DNA of 64,000 nucleotides from AAA164-E04 sp964415055 (GCA_964415055.1 CAYPZD010000007.1:1-64000); one strand, 5' to 3'; shown: positions 52,794 through 62,625, counted from the first letter of the stretch. The notes: generated by a model from the letters alone, not told the origin. A program made the numbers and translations.

Positions 52794-55700
52794 ATGTTGT
52801 GCAACATGATGCTCGCGATCCTCTTTTCCTTCACCCAATCTCTGCCCGCTCAACAGGAATATCCAGCCGCCACCGAATACGTTCCTCTCGTTGATCGCGG
52901 GTTGGAAATGGAATTGTGGGCGCGGGAGCCGCTTTTGATCAATCCGGTTGCGTTGAGTTTCGATGATCAGGGCCGCTTGTTTGTCGTCGAAACGGCTCGA
53001 CGCGGCAGCGTGGACATCGACATCCGTGCTCACAAGGAATGGATCAAGGAAGACCTGGAATCCGACACCATCCCCAAACAAATCGAACTATTTAAGCGAT
53101 GGATGGCACCTGAAAAAAGCGCCGAGAATCGCAGTTGGCTCGAAGATCGAAATGAAGATGGCAGCCACGACTGGCGAGACTTGACCATGGTCAAGGAACG
53201 CATCCACCGGATCGAAGACACCGACGACGACGGCAAAGCGGACACAAGCAAAGTGTTTGCCGAAGGATTTAATGAACCCAACAACGGAGCCGCTGCAGGT
53301 GTCCTGCCTTATGGAAACGACGTTTATTACACCATCTATCCTGACATCTGGCGACTCACCGACAAGGATCAGGACGGTATCGCCGACAGTAGGGAGATCT
53401 TACATCGAGGCTTCGGCGTGCATGCCGCCATGGACGGGCATGACATCCATGGACTTACCGTGGGACCCGATGGCTGGATCTATTTTTCAGTGGGAGACAA
53501 CGGTATTTCGGTCACGACAAAAGAAGGGAACAAGATTCATCACCCCAACACCGGCGGCGTACTCCGAATGCGTCCGAATGGTTCCGATCTGGAACTGTTC
53601 GCCTACGGATTACGAAACGTTCAGGAAATCGCGTTCGATGATTTCGGCAACTGGTTTTCGGTGGACAACGACGGCGACGTTCGGGGTGAACGTGAACGCT
53701 TTGTTTACATCACCGAAGGATCAGATTCCGGGTGGCGCCTGAACTGGCAGTTCCGAACCAAAGGATGGGCCACCTACACCGGCATGCCGACCTACAGTCC
53801 CTGGATCGAAGAAAAAATGTGGATCCCCCATCACGAAGGACAAGCGGCTTACATCACTCCACCGATCAACAATTATTCCGTCGGTCCGGGCGGATTCAAA
53901 TATAATCCCGGTACTGCGCTGAATGATCGCTATAAAGGATTCTTTTTCCTCGCCCAGTTTCCGGTGAAAAAGATCACGGCATTTCGCGCGCAACCAAAGG
54001 GTGCCTACTTTGAAATGGTGGACGAACACATCTTTCACCAGGGACTGATGGCCAGCGCCATCAACTTCGGTCCCGACGGCGCTGCCTACATTGCCGACTG
54101 GGATGGCATGTGGATGCCCAACGACAAAGGCGCGATCTACAAAGTGGATGATCCGAACGTGGCAGGTTCGGCACTGCGTGAAGAAGTGAAACGACTGATT
54201 GGCACATCGTTCAAAGAACAAGCGAAGCAAGATTTGATTGCCTGGCTGGGACACGCGGATCAACGCATCCGATTAAAAGCTCAATTCGAGTTGGTCCGAC
54301 GAAATCAATTGGATTCACTCATTGAAATATCCCTTCATTCCAACGCACCCATTCTGGCCCGCGTACATGCTCTTTGGGGCATCGGGCAATTTGAAGATCG
54401 CGTTCCGGAATCGATTTTGAAGCGCCTCCCTATGGAAGATCCGGAACCTGAAGTGCGTGCTCAAAGCATCAAAATTGCCGGCGACCTGCGAGCAACTTCC
54501 CTGTCCAGGAAAATCATTAAAAGCCTGAACGATGATCATCCCCGTGTCCGTTATATGGCAGGGATTGCGCTTGGAAAAATTGGTGATCCAACCGGATTTT
54601 CAGCGGTCACTCAAATGTTGGAAAAGAACGCCGAACAGGATCCATTCTTGAGGCATGCCGGCGTTATGGCTTGGGCTGGGATGAAAGACGTTGCAGCGTT
54701 GAAAGGTTGTGCATCGCATGATTCCCTTTCTGTGCGGTTAGCCGCAGTCGTCGCCCTGCGCCGTCTCAATGCAGTTGAGGTAAGGTCATTCCTTCACGAC
54801 GATCACATTGATGTTGTAAGAGAAGCCGCTCGCGCGATCCATGACGACTTTTCCATCACAGATGCGCTGCCCGATCTGGCTTCCTTGCTGTCGAATCTTC
54901 CGGAGTCCATGCAGCATGACGAAGTCATCGTGCGACGCGCCATCCATGCGAACATGCGCATCGGCAAACAGGAAAACGCCGACCGACTGATGAACTACGC
55001 CCAGGACCAAACCGCACCGGAAGCCATGCGCATCGAGGCATTGGAATCACTTGCAACCTGGAACGCAGCCCCCTATCTCGACCGCGTCACCGGACGTGTG
55101 CGGCACCCGGAAAACCGGCAACCTGAGGCGGCAGACAATGTCCTCAAAAAAGAATTCCAATCCGTGCTCAATGAGGCCTCTCCCACACTCCGTTCTGAAT
55201 TGATCCGCCTGGTGGACACCTATCAAATCAAAGTCAACGATGCCGCTCTGGCCGTTTGGGTCAACTCCCCGGAATTTGATCTTTCCACACGCATCCGTTC
55301 CCTCTCGGCCCTGACAGAATCCGGATACAGCGAACTGTCCCAAGTCATCGACAAAGCGCTTCAGTCCGATCAAGCTCCCCTGCGCATGCAGGCACTCGAC
55401 TCTCTCGCCAGGACCGACAGGCAGCAGTTTGCCACCTATTTCAACACCAGGGGACAGTCACTCACCATTCAAGAACAACAACTCGGACTCAAGCAGCTTG
55501 GAAGCATGTCAAAAGACTCCAGCCGTTCCATCCTGATGCAATACTTCAAGACCATGGAAAAAGGGAATCTCGATCCGAAGCTCCACCTTGATATCCTTGA
55601 AGCAGCTTCAAACCAGAAAGGATCCGACCTGGCAGACAAAGCGACCCAATACCGGCAAGCTTTGGGAAGCCCCATGGATTTGACCTACCATCAATCAGCC

Positions 55701-56126
55701 CTGGTGGGAGGAGACTTCGAGAGGGGCAAGCAGGTATTCGAAGGACACATCGCCGCACAATGCATTCGCTGTCACGACGCCGGAGGCCCCGAAAACCAGG
55801 TCGGTCCGGTGCTCACAGGCATTGGAAAAACCAAGACACGCGAATATCTTCTTGAGGCGCTCATCCATCCCTCTGCAAAACTGGCGGAAGGCTATGCCCT
55901 CACCATGATTCAACTTAAAGACGGCACCACACACTCCGGACGCATCGCATCCGAAACAAACGAGACGCTGACATTCATCAACGTCGCCGGAGAAAAACTG
56001 GAACTAGCCACACCCGACATCAATCAACGCACCGTCATACAGGCCTCCACCATGCCCCCCATGATCGGCATCCTCACCCCGTTCGAATTGCGGGACCTGG
56101 TGGAATTCCTTGCCACCTGGGAATGA
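52794..56126 (+). CDS. PVC-type haem-binding membrane-bound dehydrogenase-like protein
   Basis: A very long exported protein (about 1110 residues). It has a signal peptide (MLCNMMLAILFSFTQSLPA), a beta-propeller of the sugar-dehydrogenase/PQQ-like kind (about residues 30-450; DGHDIHGLTVGPDGWIYFSV, NFGPDGAAYIADW), then HEAT-like repeats (about 460-900), and a C-terminal cytochrome c domain with CIRCH at 55761-55775. Such fusions are typical of Planctomycetes and Verrucomicrobia. They are presumed to oxidise a sugar or other substrate and pass electrons to the haem. The ATG at 52794 has AAAGGG 7 nt upstream; earlier starts (52749, 52710) are possible. Confidence 0.88.
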   Translation: MLCNMMLAILFSFTQSLPAQQEYPAATEYVPLVDRGLEMELWAREPLLINPVALSFDDQGRLFVVETARRGSVDIDIRAHKEWIKEDLESDTIPKQIELFKRWMAPEKSAENRSWLEDRNEDGSHDWRDLTMVKERIHRIEDTDDDGKADTSKVFAEGFNEPNNGAAAGVLPYGNDVYYTIYPDIWRLTDKDQDGIADSREILHRGFGVHAAMDGHDIHGLTVGPDGWIYFSVGDNGISVTTKEGNKIHHPNTGGVLRMRPNGSDLELFAYGLRNVQEIAFDDFGNWFSVDNDGDVRGERERFVYITEGSDSGWRLNWQFRTKGWATYTGMPTYSPWIEEKMWIPHHEGQAAYITPPINNYSVGPGGFKYNPGTALNDRYKGFFFLAQFPVKKITAFRAQPKGAYFEMVDEHIFHQGLMASAINFGPDGAAYIADWDGMWMPNDKGAIYKVDDPNVAGSALREEVKRLIGTSFKEQAKQDLIAWLGHADQRIRLKAQFELVRRNQLDSLIEISLHSNAPILARVHALWGIGQFEDRVPESILKRLPMEDPEPEVRAQSIKIAGDLRATSLSRKIIKSLNDDHPRVRYMAGIALGKIGDPTGFSAVTQMLEKNAEQDPFLRHAGVMAWAGMKDVAALKGCASHDSLSVRLAAVVALRRLNAVEVRSFLHDDHIDVVREAARAIHDDFSITDALPDLASLLSNLPESMQHDEVIVRRAIHANMRIGKQENADRLMNYAQDQTAPEAMRIEALESLATWNAAPYLDRVTGRVRHPENRQPEAADNVLKKEFQSVLNEASPTLRSELIRLVDTYQIKVNDAALAVWVNSPEFDLSTRIRSLSALTESGYSELSQVIDKALQSDQAPLRMQALDSLARTDRQQFATYFNTRGQSLTIQEQQLGLKQLGSMSKDSSRSILMQYFKTMEKGNLDPKLHLDILEAASNQKGSDLADKATQYRQALGSPMDLTYHQSALVGGDFERGKQVFEGHIAAQCIRCHDAGGPENQVGPVLTGIGKTKTREYLLEALIHPSAKLAEGYALTMIQLKDGTTHSGRIASETNETLTFINVAGEKLELATPDINQRTVIQASTMPPMIGILTPFELRDLVEFLATWE

Positions 56127-56167
56127 CTTTTTTCACCTTTAATTCATCCAACAAGTGATTCATAGTA

Positions 56168-56650
56168 ATGGCTATGCAGATGTGGGACGCAAATCCGATC
56201 ATTGAGAAATTCCAGCGCCAAACCTTCGAAGAATCAGAAGCCGGCCCCTATTTCCTGGGTGTGGTGCTGATGATGGCGATTGCGAGTGCCTTTCCCGATG
56301 GAGAAGCAAGGCCATTGGATGTCATGGCTTCTATGATCAGTGTTGGCATAACAATATGGGGGATGCTTTATCTGAAGGGCATCAATGAAGGGTTTGGAAA
56401 CCAATTTCTATGCAAGTTTTTTGTTTTCGCCTGGATTGTCGGCATAAAGCTTATTTGCATCGCAGTGCCAGTATCCGTTGTCATGGCGATCATTGCCCGA
56501 GATTTTACGGGCATGGAATCCATGGATTCCTTTGCCTTTGTTTTTTCGATTACATTTGATGTTATCCAATGGATTTGGATTGGAAGCTACATCGAAAAGA
56601 CCCGTCAGCTGCGCCCATCCGATCGCCCTGAACTGGAAGCCTTATCTTGA
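56168..56650 (+). CDS. Small polytopic membrane protein, unknown function
   Basis: A 160-residue protein with about four membrane helices (YFLGVVLMMAIASAF, ASMISVGITIWGMLYL, FVFAWIVGIKLICIAVPVSV and the last near FAFVFSITFDVIQWIWIGSY). No family recognised. It follows the haem protein by 41 nt on the same strand. The 163 nt after it contain nothing I can identify. Confidence 0.6.
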   Translation: MAMQMWDANPIIEKFQRQTFEESEAGPYFLGVVLMMAIASAFPDGEARPLDVMASMISVGITIWGMLYLKGINEGFGNQFLCKFFVFAWIVGIKLICIAVPVSVVMAIIARDFTGMESMDSFAFVFSITFDVIQWIWIGSYIEKTRQLRPSDRPELEALS

Positions 56651-56813
56651 GCTGGGATAGATATCTTTAAATCTAGACCAAGATCTAAGCGACTGGATAA
56701 CGAACAACTACAAATGTGTCGATACTTATCTTGTCAATCTCTCTTGAGGTCGGACACAAATCTTGGCAGTCTTTGTTAAAACCAGACAAGAATAAAGAAC
56801 TGCTTCCAGAGAG

Positions 56814-59339
56814 ATGCCTTTACCACCGATACATATCAACCTGCACAAGAGATTGTGGCTCTTCTTGGTTCATTTGTTCAACAGCACTCAGCATCACTTA
56901 TACTCCCCAACTGGCAACAAAAATTGCGCAGACTCAAAGCACGCCACACGCGGGCATTTGATCTGTTACTTGACGGCAATATGCATATTCCTGATCCAGG
57001 CGAACGTGCAGGCTTCATCCCACATTGATTTCACGCGAGACATCCTTCCCATCCTTTCGGATCATTGTTTTCAGTGTCATGGTCCGGATGAAAGCCATCG
57101 CAAATCAGGTTTACGTTTGGATACGGAATCAGGATCGAGGATGGATTTGGGAGGTTATGCTGCGATTGAACCTGGGTGTTCTGATTGCAGCGTGTTGATC
57201 AGTCGAATCCAATCCCAGGATCCGGAAGAGCAAATGCCACCACCGGAAGCCAACAAGGCTTTGACCGAAACCCAAAAAAATCTGCTGCGACAATGGGTGG
57301 ATGCCGGAGCCGAATACGAGGGGCACTGGGCATGGACGCCACCCAGGCGAGAAGCGTTGCCCAGACTGACTCAACACTCTGACTGGCCACGCAATGAAGT
57401 GGATCATTTCATGTTGCAACGCCTACTGGATGAAAACCTCACACCATCTCCGGAAGCCGATCGAACCACATTGATTCGCCGGGTGACTTTGGATTTAACG
57501 GGACTCCCCCCTACCCTGGCGGAGGTCGATGCGTTCCTGGCCGATGATTCTCCGGACGCTTTTGAGAAAGTTGTCGACCGATTATTGGATTCGCCCCATT
57601 ACGGTGAACGCATGGCAGTGGATTGGTTGGATGCGGCGCGTTATGCGGACACCAATGGATACCAGGTAGACCGGGACCGCGAAATGTTTGCATGGCGCGA
57701 TTGGGTGATTGATGCGTTTAATCAAAACATGCCTTTCGACGTGTTCACCGTAGAACAACTAGCCGGCGATCTACTGCCAGACCCTACCCTTCAACAACGC
57801 ATCGCCACGGGCTTCCATCGTAATCACATGATGAACGAAGAAGGTGGCATCATACCTGAAGAGTTTCTGGCGGAGTATTGCTCGGACCGGGTGGAGACCA
57901 CCATGACCATTTGGTTGGGGCAAACGTTTATCTGCGCCCGATGTCACGATCACAAATACGATCCATTTTCTCAACGCGATTATTATTCGATCTACGCTTT
58001 TTTTCATAACGTGAGCGAACAAGGACGGGGAAATTACGGAGCGCCGATTCAACGAAACAATCCCCCCATGATCCAGCTCCCCTCTCCAGAACAGGAATCA
58101 ACCCGCGCACTCGCCCAAGCTGAACTTGGAAAAGCCGAGCAACTGTTGGCCAATACTCCCGAGGATTCAGATCAACGCGAGACCTTGAAAAAAAGAGTAG
58201 ATGATTTGAAAAAGAAAGCAGACCTGGCGGACCTGGCAATACCGACAGCTTTGGTGATGGATGAACTCCCCGAGCCCAGACCGACTTACATCCTCGTCCG
58301 TGGTTCCTATGATCGCCCAGGTCAACAGGTGTATCCTGACACACCGACTTCCTTGCCCCCCATGGACGAAGATCTTCCCCGTAACCGACTGGGGTTGGCA
58401 CGGTGGTTAATGGATCCCGAGAATCCGTTGACCGCACGCGTCACAGTCAACCGCCTTTGGCAATCCGTGTTTGGCACCGGCATTGTCCCCACTCCGGAAG
58501 ACTTTGGAACACGTGGAGAACGACCGAGTCATCCAGCCCTTTTGGATTGGTTGGCGGTGGAATTGGTCGAATCCGGATGGAACATCAAAGCCATGATGAG
58601 GCTCCTGACGACCAGCGCCACCTATCGACAGAGTTCGCATACCAGGCAAGAGCTACTCGAACATGATCCGGAAAACCGGCTTCTGGCACGCAGTTCCCGT
58701 CACAGACTCCAAGCAGAATTTCTAAGAGACCAAGCCCTGGCTGCAAGCGGATTGCTTTCTCTGAGAATAGGCGGACCATCCGTCAAACCCTATCATCCCC
58801 CCGGGCTTTACGAACAAGTTGTCGCGGGTAGCAGCGCAAACACCTATGTTCAGGACAAAGGCGAGGACTTGTTCCGGCGCACGATGTACACCTATTGGAA
58901 ACGCTCGGTGCCGCACCCGGCCATGTTGACCTTTGATGTGCCCTTTCGCGAATCCTGCGCTGTGCGCCGAAGCCGCACCAACACTCCCATGCAAGCGTTG
59001 AATTTGATGAACGACACCACCTATGTCGAAGCAGCCCGCCACCTGGCGAGCCGAATGCTGGAGGCGCCCGTTCCAACATTGGATGCACGTTTGGCTCACG
59101 GATTCCGCCTGGTATTGGCACGCCCCCCAAGCACCGAAGAATTGAACTATTTGACGAAAGCCGTTGAAAGATCGCTCAACGAGTTTGCGAACGCTCCAGA
59201 TCAAGCCAACGCCCTCCTGAGCACAGGTGAATCGGGTGAAATTAATTCAAATACGGAACATGATCCGGCCGATTGGGCTGCTCACACCATCGCCGCCAGC
59301 ATCATTCTCAACCTCGACGAAACGGTCACACGTGAATGA
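56814..59339 (+). CDS. DUF1549/DUF1553 protein with N-terminal cytochrome c motif (PSD1 type)
   Basis: About 841 residues. A Planctomycete-type cytochrome c domain (DHCFQCHGPDESHRKSGLRL, haem site C85/C88/H89) is followed by DUF1549 (TLDLTGLPPTLAEVDAFLAD, YGERMAVDWLDAARYADTNG) and, after a coiled-coil region near residues 425-465, DUF1553 (NPLTARVTVNRLWQSVFGTG, RESCAVRRSRTNTPMQALNL). The signal peptide LTAICIFLIQANVQA is 50 residues in. The true start may therefore be a TTG at 56958, and the ATG at 56814 would give an unusual pre-region. The gene is coupled to the DUF1501 gene. Function is unknown; it is thought to act with its partner in the periplasm or outside. Confidence 0.87.
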   Translation: MPLPPIHINLHKRLWLFLVHLFNSTQHHLYSPTGNKNCADSKHATRGHLICYLTAICIFLIQANVQASSHIDFTRDILPILSDHCFQCHGPDESHRKSGLRLDTESGSRMDLGGYAAIEPGCSDCSVLISRIQSQDPEEQMPPPEANKALTETQKNLLRQWVDAGAEYEGHWAWTPPRREALPRLTQHSDWPRNEVDHFMLQRLLDENLTPSPEADRTTLIRRVTLDLTGLPPTLAEVDAFLADDSPDAFEKVVDRLLDSPHYGERMAVDWLDAARYADTNGYQVDRDREMFAWRDWVIDAFNQNMPFDVFTVEQLAGDLLPDPTLQQRIATGFHRNHMMNEEGGIIPEEFLAEYCSDRVETTMTIWLGQTFICARCHDHKYDPFSQRDYYSIYAFFHNVSEQGRGNYGAPIQRNNPPMIQLPSPEQESTRALAQAELGKAEQLLANTPEDSDQRETLKKRVDDLKKKADLADLAIPTALVMDELPEPRPTYILVRGSYDRPGQQVYPDTPTSLPPMDEDLPRNRLGLARWLMDPENPLTARVTVNRLWQSVFGTGIVPTPEDFGTRGERPSHPALLDWLAVELVESGWNIKAMMRLLTTSATYRQSSHTRQELLEHDPENRLLARSSRHRLQAEFLRDQALAASGLLSLRIGGPSVKPYHPPGLYEQVVAGSSANTYVQDKGEDLFRRTMYTYWKRSVPHPAMLTFDVPFRESCAVRRSRTNTPMQALNLMNDTTYVEAARHLASRMLEAPVPTLDARLAHGFRLVLARPPSTEELNYLTKAVERSLNEFANAPDQANALLSTGESGEINSNTEHDPADWAAHTIAASIILNLDETVTRE

Positions 59340-59340
59340 C

Positions 59341-60786
59341 ATGAACTCTCCTGCACATTTGGAAAACGAGACTTTGAGAACGATCGCCCGAAGGCAATTC
59401 CTGCGGCAATCCACAGCAGGAGCCGGATTGGCAGCGTTGGCTTCACTCATGGGATCGGACGGGAAAGCTGCAACACCGCCTCGCCCTCATTTCCAAAGTC
59501 GCATCCGACGCATCATTTGGCTGACACAAGCAGGTGCCCCATCGCAATTGGATCTGTTCGATTACAAGCCAGCATTGAGCAAACGTTTCAAACAGGAACT
59601 GCCGGATTCGGTCAGACGTGGCCAACGGCTTACCGGCATGACTGCCGGACAAAAATCGTTTCCTATCGCGCCATCCATTTACAAATTTCCACAATTTGGC
59701 GATTCGGGCATGCATCTGAGCGAAATACTGCCTCACACCGGACGCTGCGCCGATGACATCTGCCTGATCCGCACCCTGCACACCGAAGCGATTAACCATG
59801 ACCCGGCCATGACACTCCTTCAAACCGGACATCAAGTCGCCGGACGCCCTTCATTGGGAGCCTGGACGTCTTATGGACTTGGTTCGGAAAACGAAAATCT
59901 CCCCGCTTTTGTGGTCATGATTTCGCGTCCGAGCGGCCCCACCAATGCGCAACCTCTGCACGAACGCATGTGGGGATCGGGTTTTCTTCCCACACGCTAT
60001 CAGGGAGTGCGATTCAGCCCGGGAAAAGATCCGGTGCTTTACCTGACCGATCCTCCGGGCATCACGCGCCACCAACGCCGCGAAATGTTGGACGATGTTG
60101 CGGCTTTGAATCGATTGAGATTTGCGCAGACTCTGGACCCACAGATCGAAGCGCGGATTGAACAATACGAAATGGCTTACCGCATGCAGGCATCCGTCCC
60201 TGAACTCGCCGATCTTTCAAAAGAACCGGAGGCGGTGTTCGAGCGTTATGGACCGGAATCCAAAAAGCCAGGAACCTACGCCGCCAACTGCATCCTGGCC
60301 AGGCGTCTTGCGGAACGAGGCGTGCGGTTCATCCAGCTTTATCACCGTGGATGGGACCAGCACAACAAGTGTCCGGAAGGTGTCCGCACCCAATGCTACG
60401 ACACCGACCAACCATCAGCCGCTCTCTTGGAGGAACTCAAGGAACGAGGACTGCTCGATGACACACTGGTCGTCTGGGGAGGAGAATTCGGCCGAACAGT
60501 CTACTCACAAGGCCAACTCACCGAAACGGATTATGGGCGCGACCATCACCCAAGATGTTACTCGATCTGGCTGGCGGGAGGCGGCATCAAGGGTGGATTG
60601 ACACACGGGGAAACAGACGACTTTTCCTACAACATCGTCAAGGATCCGGTGCACATCCACGATCTGAACGCCACCATCATGCATCTGCTAGGGTTTGATC
60701 ACGAACGGCTGACCTATCGCTTTCAGGGGCGTGATTACCGACTGACCGATATTCACGGACGAGTAGTGGATGAAGTTCTTGAATAA
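59341..60786 (+). CDS. DUF1501 Tat-exported protein
   Basis: About 481 residues with a twin-arginine signal (ARRQFLRQSTAGAGLAALAS). The rest is the alkaline-phosphatase-like DUF1501 fold: IRRIIWLTQAGAPSQLDLFD, HDPAMTLLQTGHQVAGRP, FIQLYHRGWDQH and VVWGGEFGRTVYSQG, with the probable metal-binding Asp and His residues. It always pairs with a DUF1549/1553 gene in this phylum. Starts ATG 59341 or GTG 59332, the latter overlapping the previous stop; a longer frame inside the neighbour is rejected. Confidence 0.88.
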   Translation: MNSPAHLENETLRTIARRQFLRQSTAGAGLAALASLMGSDGKAATPPRPHFQSRIRRIIWLTQAGAPSQLDLFDYKPALSKRFKQELPDSVRRGQRLTGMTAGQKSFPIAPSIYKFPQFGDSGMHLSEILPHTGRCADDICLIRTLHTEAINHDPAMTLLQTGHQVAGRPSLGAWTSYGLGSENENLPAFVVMISRPSGPTNAQPLHERMWGSGFLPTRYQGVRFSPGKDPVLYLTDPPGITRHQRREMLDDVAALNRLRFAQTLDPQIEARIEQYEMAYRMQASVPELADLSKEPEAVFERYGPESKKPGTYAANCILARRLAERGVRFIQLYHRGWDQHNKCPEGVRTQCYDTDQPSAALLEELKERGLLDDTLVVWGGEFGRTVYSQGQLTETDYGRDHHPRCYSIWLAGGGIKGGLTHGETDDFSYNIVKDPVHIHDLNATIMHLLGFDHERLTYRFQGRDYRLTDIHGRVVDEVLE

Positions 60787-60854
60787 TGAGCATGCAATAA
60801 CCAGTTGCGTCCACCCCTCGGTTGACGATAGGTTGGAGTAAACGGCAAGGGATA

Positions 60855-61052
60855 ATGAAAAAGGAAGATCAGTCAATCATTCTTCGCAGACAAAAGGCCG
60901 AAGACAGGTTCGTTTCCAGGCAAGAGGAACTTGATTCATGCAGCGGCAGGGATCCCTTTTGCTTGGCGCAAATGATTGACAAAGGATCATTGCTTGGCCC
61001 TCTGATTTTCGACGAAACTTTCATTACCGACGAAGATTTCGATGACGCCTGA
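60855..61052 (+). CDS. Small protein paired with a nucleotidyltransferase-like gene
   Basis: A 65-residue, charged protein (MKKEDQSIILRRQKAEDRFV at the start; acidic end TDEDFDDA). It has AAGGG just upstream as a ribosome binding site. Its 3' end overlaps the next gene by 11 nt, so the two are translated together. No known domain; by its place it could be the antitoxin of a toxin-antitoxin-like pair. Confidence 0.55.
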   Translation: MKKEDQSIILRRQKAEDRFVSRQEELDSCSGRDPFCLAQMIDKGSLLGPLIFDETFITDEDFDDA

Positions 61053-61848
61053 CCTAAACAAAAGATCGGTTTTGGAACCATCTGGACATTTTCGGCCAAA
61101 TGATTTTCAAATCTTATTTACTCACATTCCAGACGATTGCCCATTGGTGGGAGGCCAGGCGGTTGCTTGGTGGGCTGAACGTTATGGTGTTGAACTTAGT
61201 TTCGATGGGCATCAAACTCCAGTTACCAGCCGGGACATAGATTTTTGGGGAGGACGGGAGGATCTAAACCAATTAGCTTCGCGATTGAAACTAAAGGCAG
61301 TCTACCCAAATTCGTATGAAATGACGGTCTGGGTTGGGGCCATTCCATTCTCGATTCAAGGTTGCAAAACTCTCATCGAATTCATTCACACGGTCCCGGG
61401 GCTTGACACAAACAATCTTTCCAAGGCTTGCGTGCAACAGGAAGTATCCTGCGTTGATGGAATCAGCAGACATATACAAATCCTCACCCCCATATCTCTG
61501 CTTTTGTCAAAATTGCATGCCTTGCGTCATTTCGCCCAGAAGGATAGACAAGATGAATTCCATCTACGAATTTGCCTAAAGTGTGCGAAAAATTTCATCA
61601 TGGAAATGGTTGAAGGAGACCATATCAGACCAGCACTATGGAACATCAAACGAATCACAAATTGCCACTCCTTCAAATCAACACAGAAACTTGAATCGCT
61701 TCACAAGTTCTCCATTTTGGATGCTATCCCTGTAGATCGGCTTCGAGAGTTCTCAGAAAATTCTGATTGGCCAGAGGAAAGTCGAGCCATGGTAAATCGG
61801 TTTTGCCAATCCCTGAATCTTGAAGCATCCGACTGCGGCGAACCTTAG
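61042..61848 (+). CDS. Nucleotidyltransferase-like protein (AbiEii/MNT superfamily, putative)
   Basis: A 268-residue protein. LVGGQAVAWWAERYG and VTSRDIDFWGG match the GG-x-A...T-x-D-x-D active-site pattern of the polymerase beta-like nucleotidyltransferase fold seen in AbiEii toxins and related proteins. The middle and C-terminus (LSKLHALRHFAQKDRQDEFH) are helical, as in that group. Together with the overlapping small gene before it, it may form a type IV-like toxin-antitoxin or phage-defence module. This is inference. A/T content is higher than in neighbours, so recent acquisition is possible. Confidence 0.6.
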   Translation: MTPDLNKRSVLEPSGHFRPNDFQILFTHIPDDCPLVGGQAVAWWAERYGVELSFDGHQTPVTSRDIDFWGGREDLNQLASRLKLKAVYPNSYEMTVWVGAIPFSIQGCKTLIEFIHTVPGLDTNNLSKACVQQEVSCVDGISRHIQILTPISLLLSKLHALRHFAQKDRQDEFHLRICLKCAKNFIMEMVEGDHIRPALWNIKRITNCHSFKSTQKLESLHKFSILDAIPVDRLREFSENSDWPEESRAMVNRFCQSLNLEASDCGEP

Positions 61849-61869
61849 TTTGATCTTTCTGGCTTATTT

Positions 61870-62232
61870 CTACCAGTGATCAAGTATGAGCCCTGTCTCG
61901 AATAATTGATTGAGCAGTTCCCGGTTTTCTCTAGCCAAAAACTTTATTCGCCTCCTTTTATGTGGTTTGATTTTGGCGACCTCCAATACAAGCGAGGCGT
62001 GTTTGACAATTGTCTCGTTGGAGGATTGAAGATGCTTTTGCAAGCGTTCGATATTCTTCTGGGAAATATTCGATTGATGCATAAAATCGAATATCTCTTC
62101 CATGGCCATTTCAAATTGAATCTTCTCCTTTGGCAGTTTGGAACATTCCTTGCAAATGTGGTTTTTATGTCCCTTGCCGGAAAACTTCTCATTAGCTCGA
62201 TTACATCCACATATTTTACAATAATGCCCCAT
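61870..62232 (-). CDS. Zinc-ribbon-like small protein, unknown function
   Basis: About 120 residues. The N-terminus MGHYCKICGCNRANEKFSGK continues to HICKECSKLP, giving CxxC...CxxC for one zinc ion. This start motif is shared by widespread uncharacterised proteins. The remainder is helical, with a basic KPHKRRRIKFLARENRE segment. ATG at 62232 is chosen because it gives the conserved start; an upstream ATG (62274) would overlap the PIN toxin gene. It follows the RHH/PIN pair after 16 nt and may be part of that transcript. Confidence 0.65.
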   Translation of the reverse strand: MGHYCKICGCNRANEKFSGKGHKNHICKECSKLPKEKIQFEMAMEEIFDFMHQSNISQKNIERLQKHLQSSNETIVKHASLVLEVAKIKPHKRRRIKFLARENRELLNQLFETGLILDHW

Positions 62233-62248
62233 ATTCGTGCTGGTAGCG

Positions 62249-62623
62249 TCAACTTTTCCGATAAGGAACCACAACCCGTTCCAACATCTTGAAATGTTTC
62301 TCGTTCAAAGTAGCCAATGGAAGTTGATGCTGGGAAGATGTCGCAGCGATGAGGCAGTCGGCCAATCCACATCCCAGCGATGTTCGAAATTCTCTACGCA
62401 TCAATCCCGCCAATTCTGCTATTTCCTCAGTGACGGGGAGAACTGTCAAAGCAGAAAGAGTCATGCTGAGTTTTGTGCGCTCCTTTCCCTCTCTCACTCC
62501 CTGATATAATTCCGCAACCGTAATCACCGAAACGTGCAAGTCATCGACGTGCTTCTCAAGAAAATTTACCGCCACCTCGACGCCCCGGAGGTAATCAATC
62601 ATGACATCGGTATCGATCAGCAT
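62249..62623 (-). CDS. PIN-domain toxin (VapC-like)
   Basis: A 124-residue PIN ribonuclease. Catalytic acidic residues are seen in MLIDTDVMIDYLRG, VITVAELYQGVREGKE and GCGLADCLIAATS; the C-terminal LATLNEKHFKMLERVVV is typical of VapC. It starts 2 nt after the antitoxin gene. VapC toxins cleave tRNA or rRNA; the exact target cannot be predicted. Confidence 0.9.
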   Translation of the reverse strand: MLIDTDVMIDYLRGVEVAVNFLEKHVDDLHVSVITVAELYQGVREGKERTKLSMTLSALTVLPVTEEIAELAGLMRREFRTSLGCGLADCLIAATSSQHQLPLATLNEKHFKMLERVVVPYRKS

Positions 62624-62625
62624 GA

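Noticed and set aside
59227..59340. Longer DUF1501 frame overlapping the DUF1549/1553 gene by 113 nt
   Set aside because: The extra residues precede the Tat signal and have no family match; ATG 59341 or GTG 59332 give a normal export signal.
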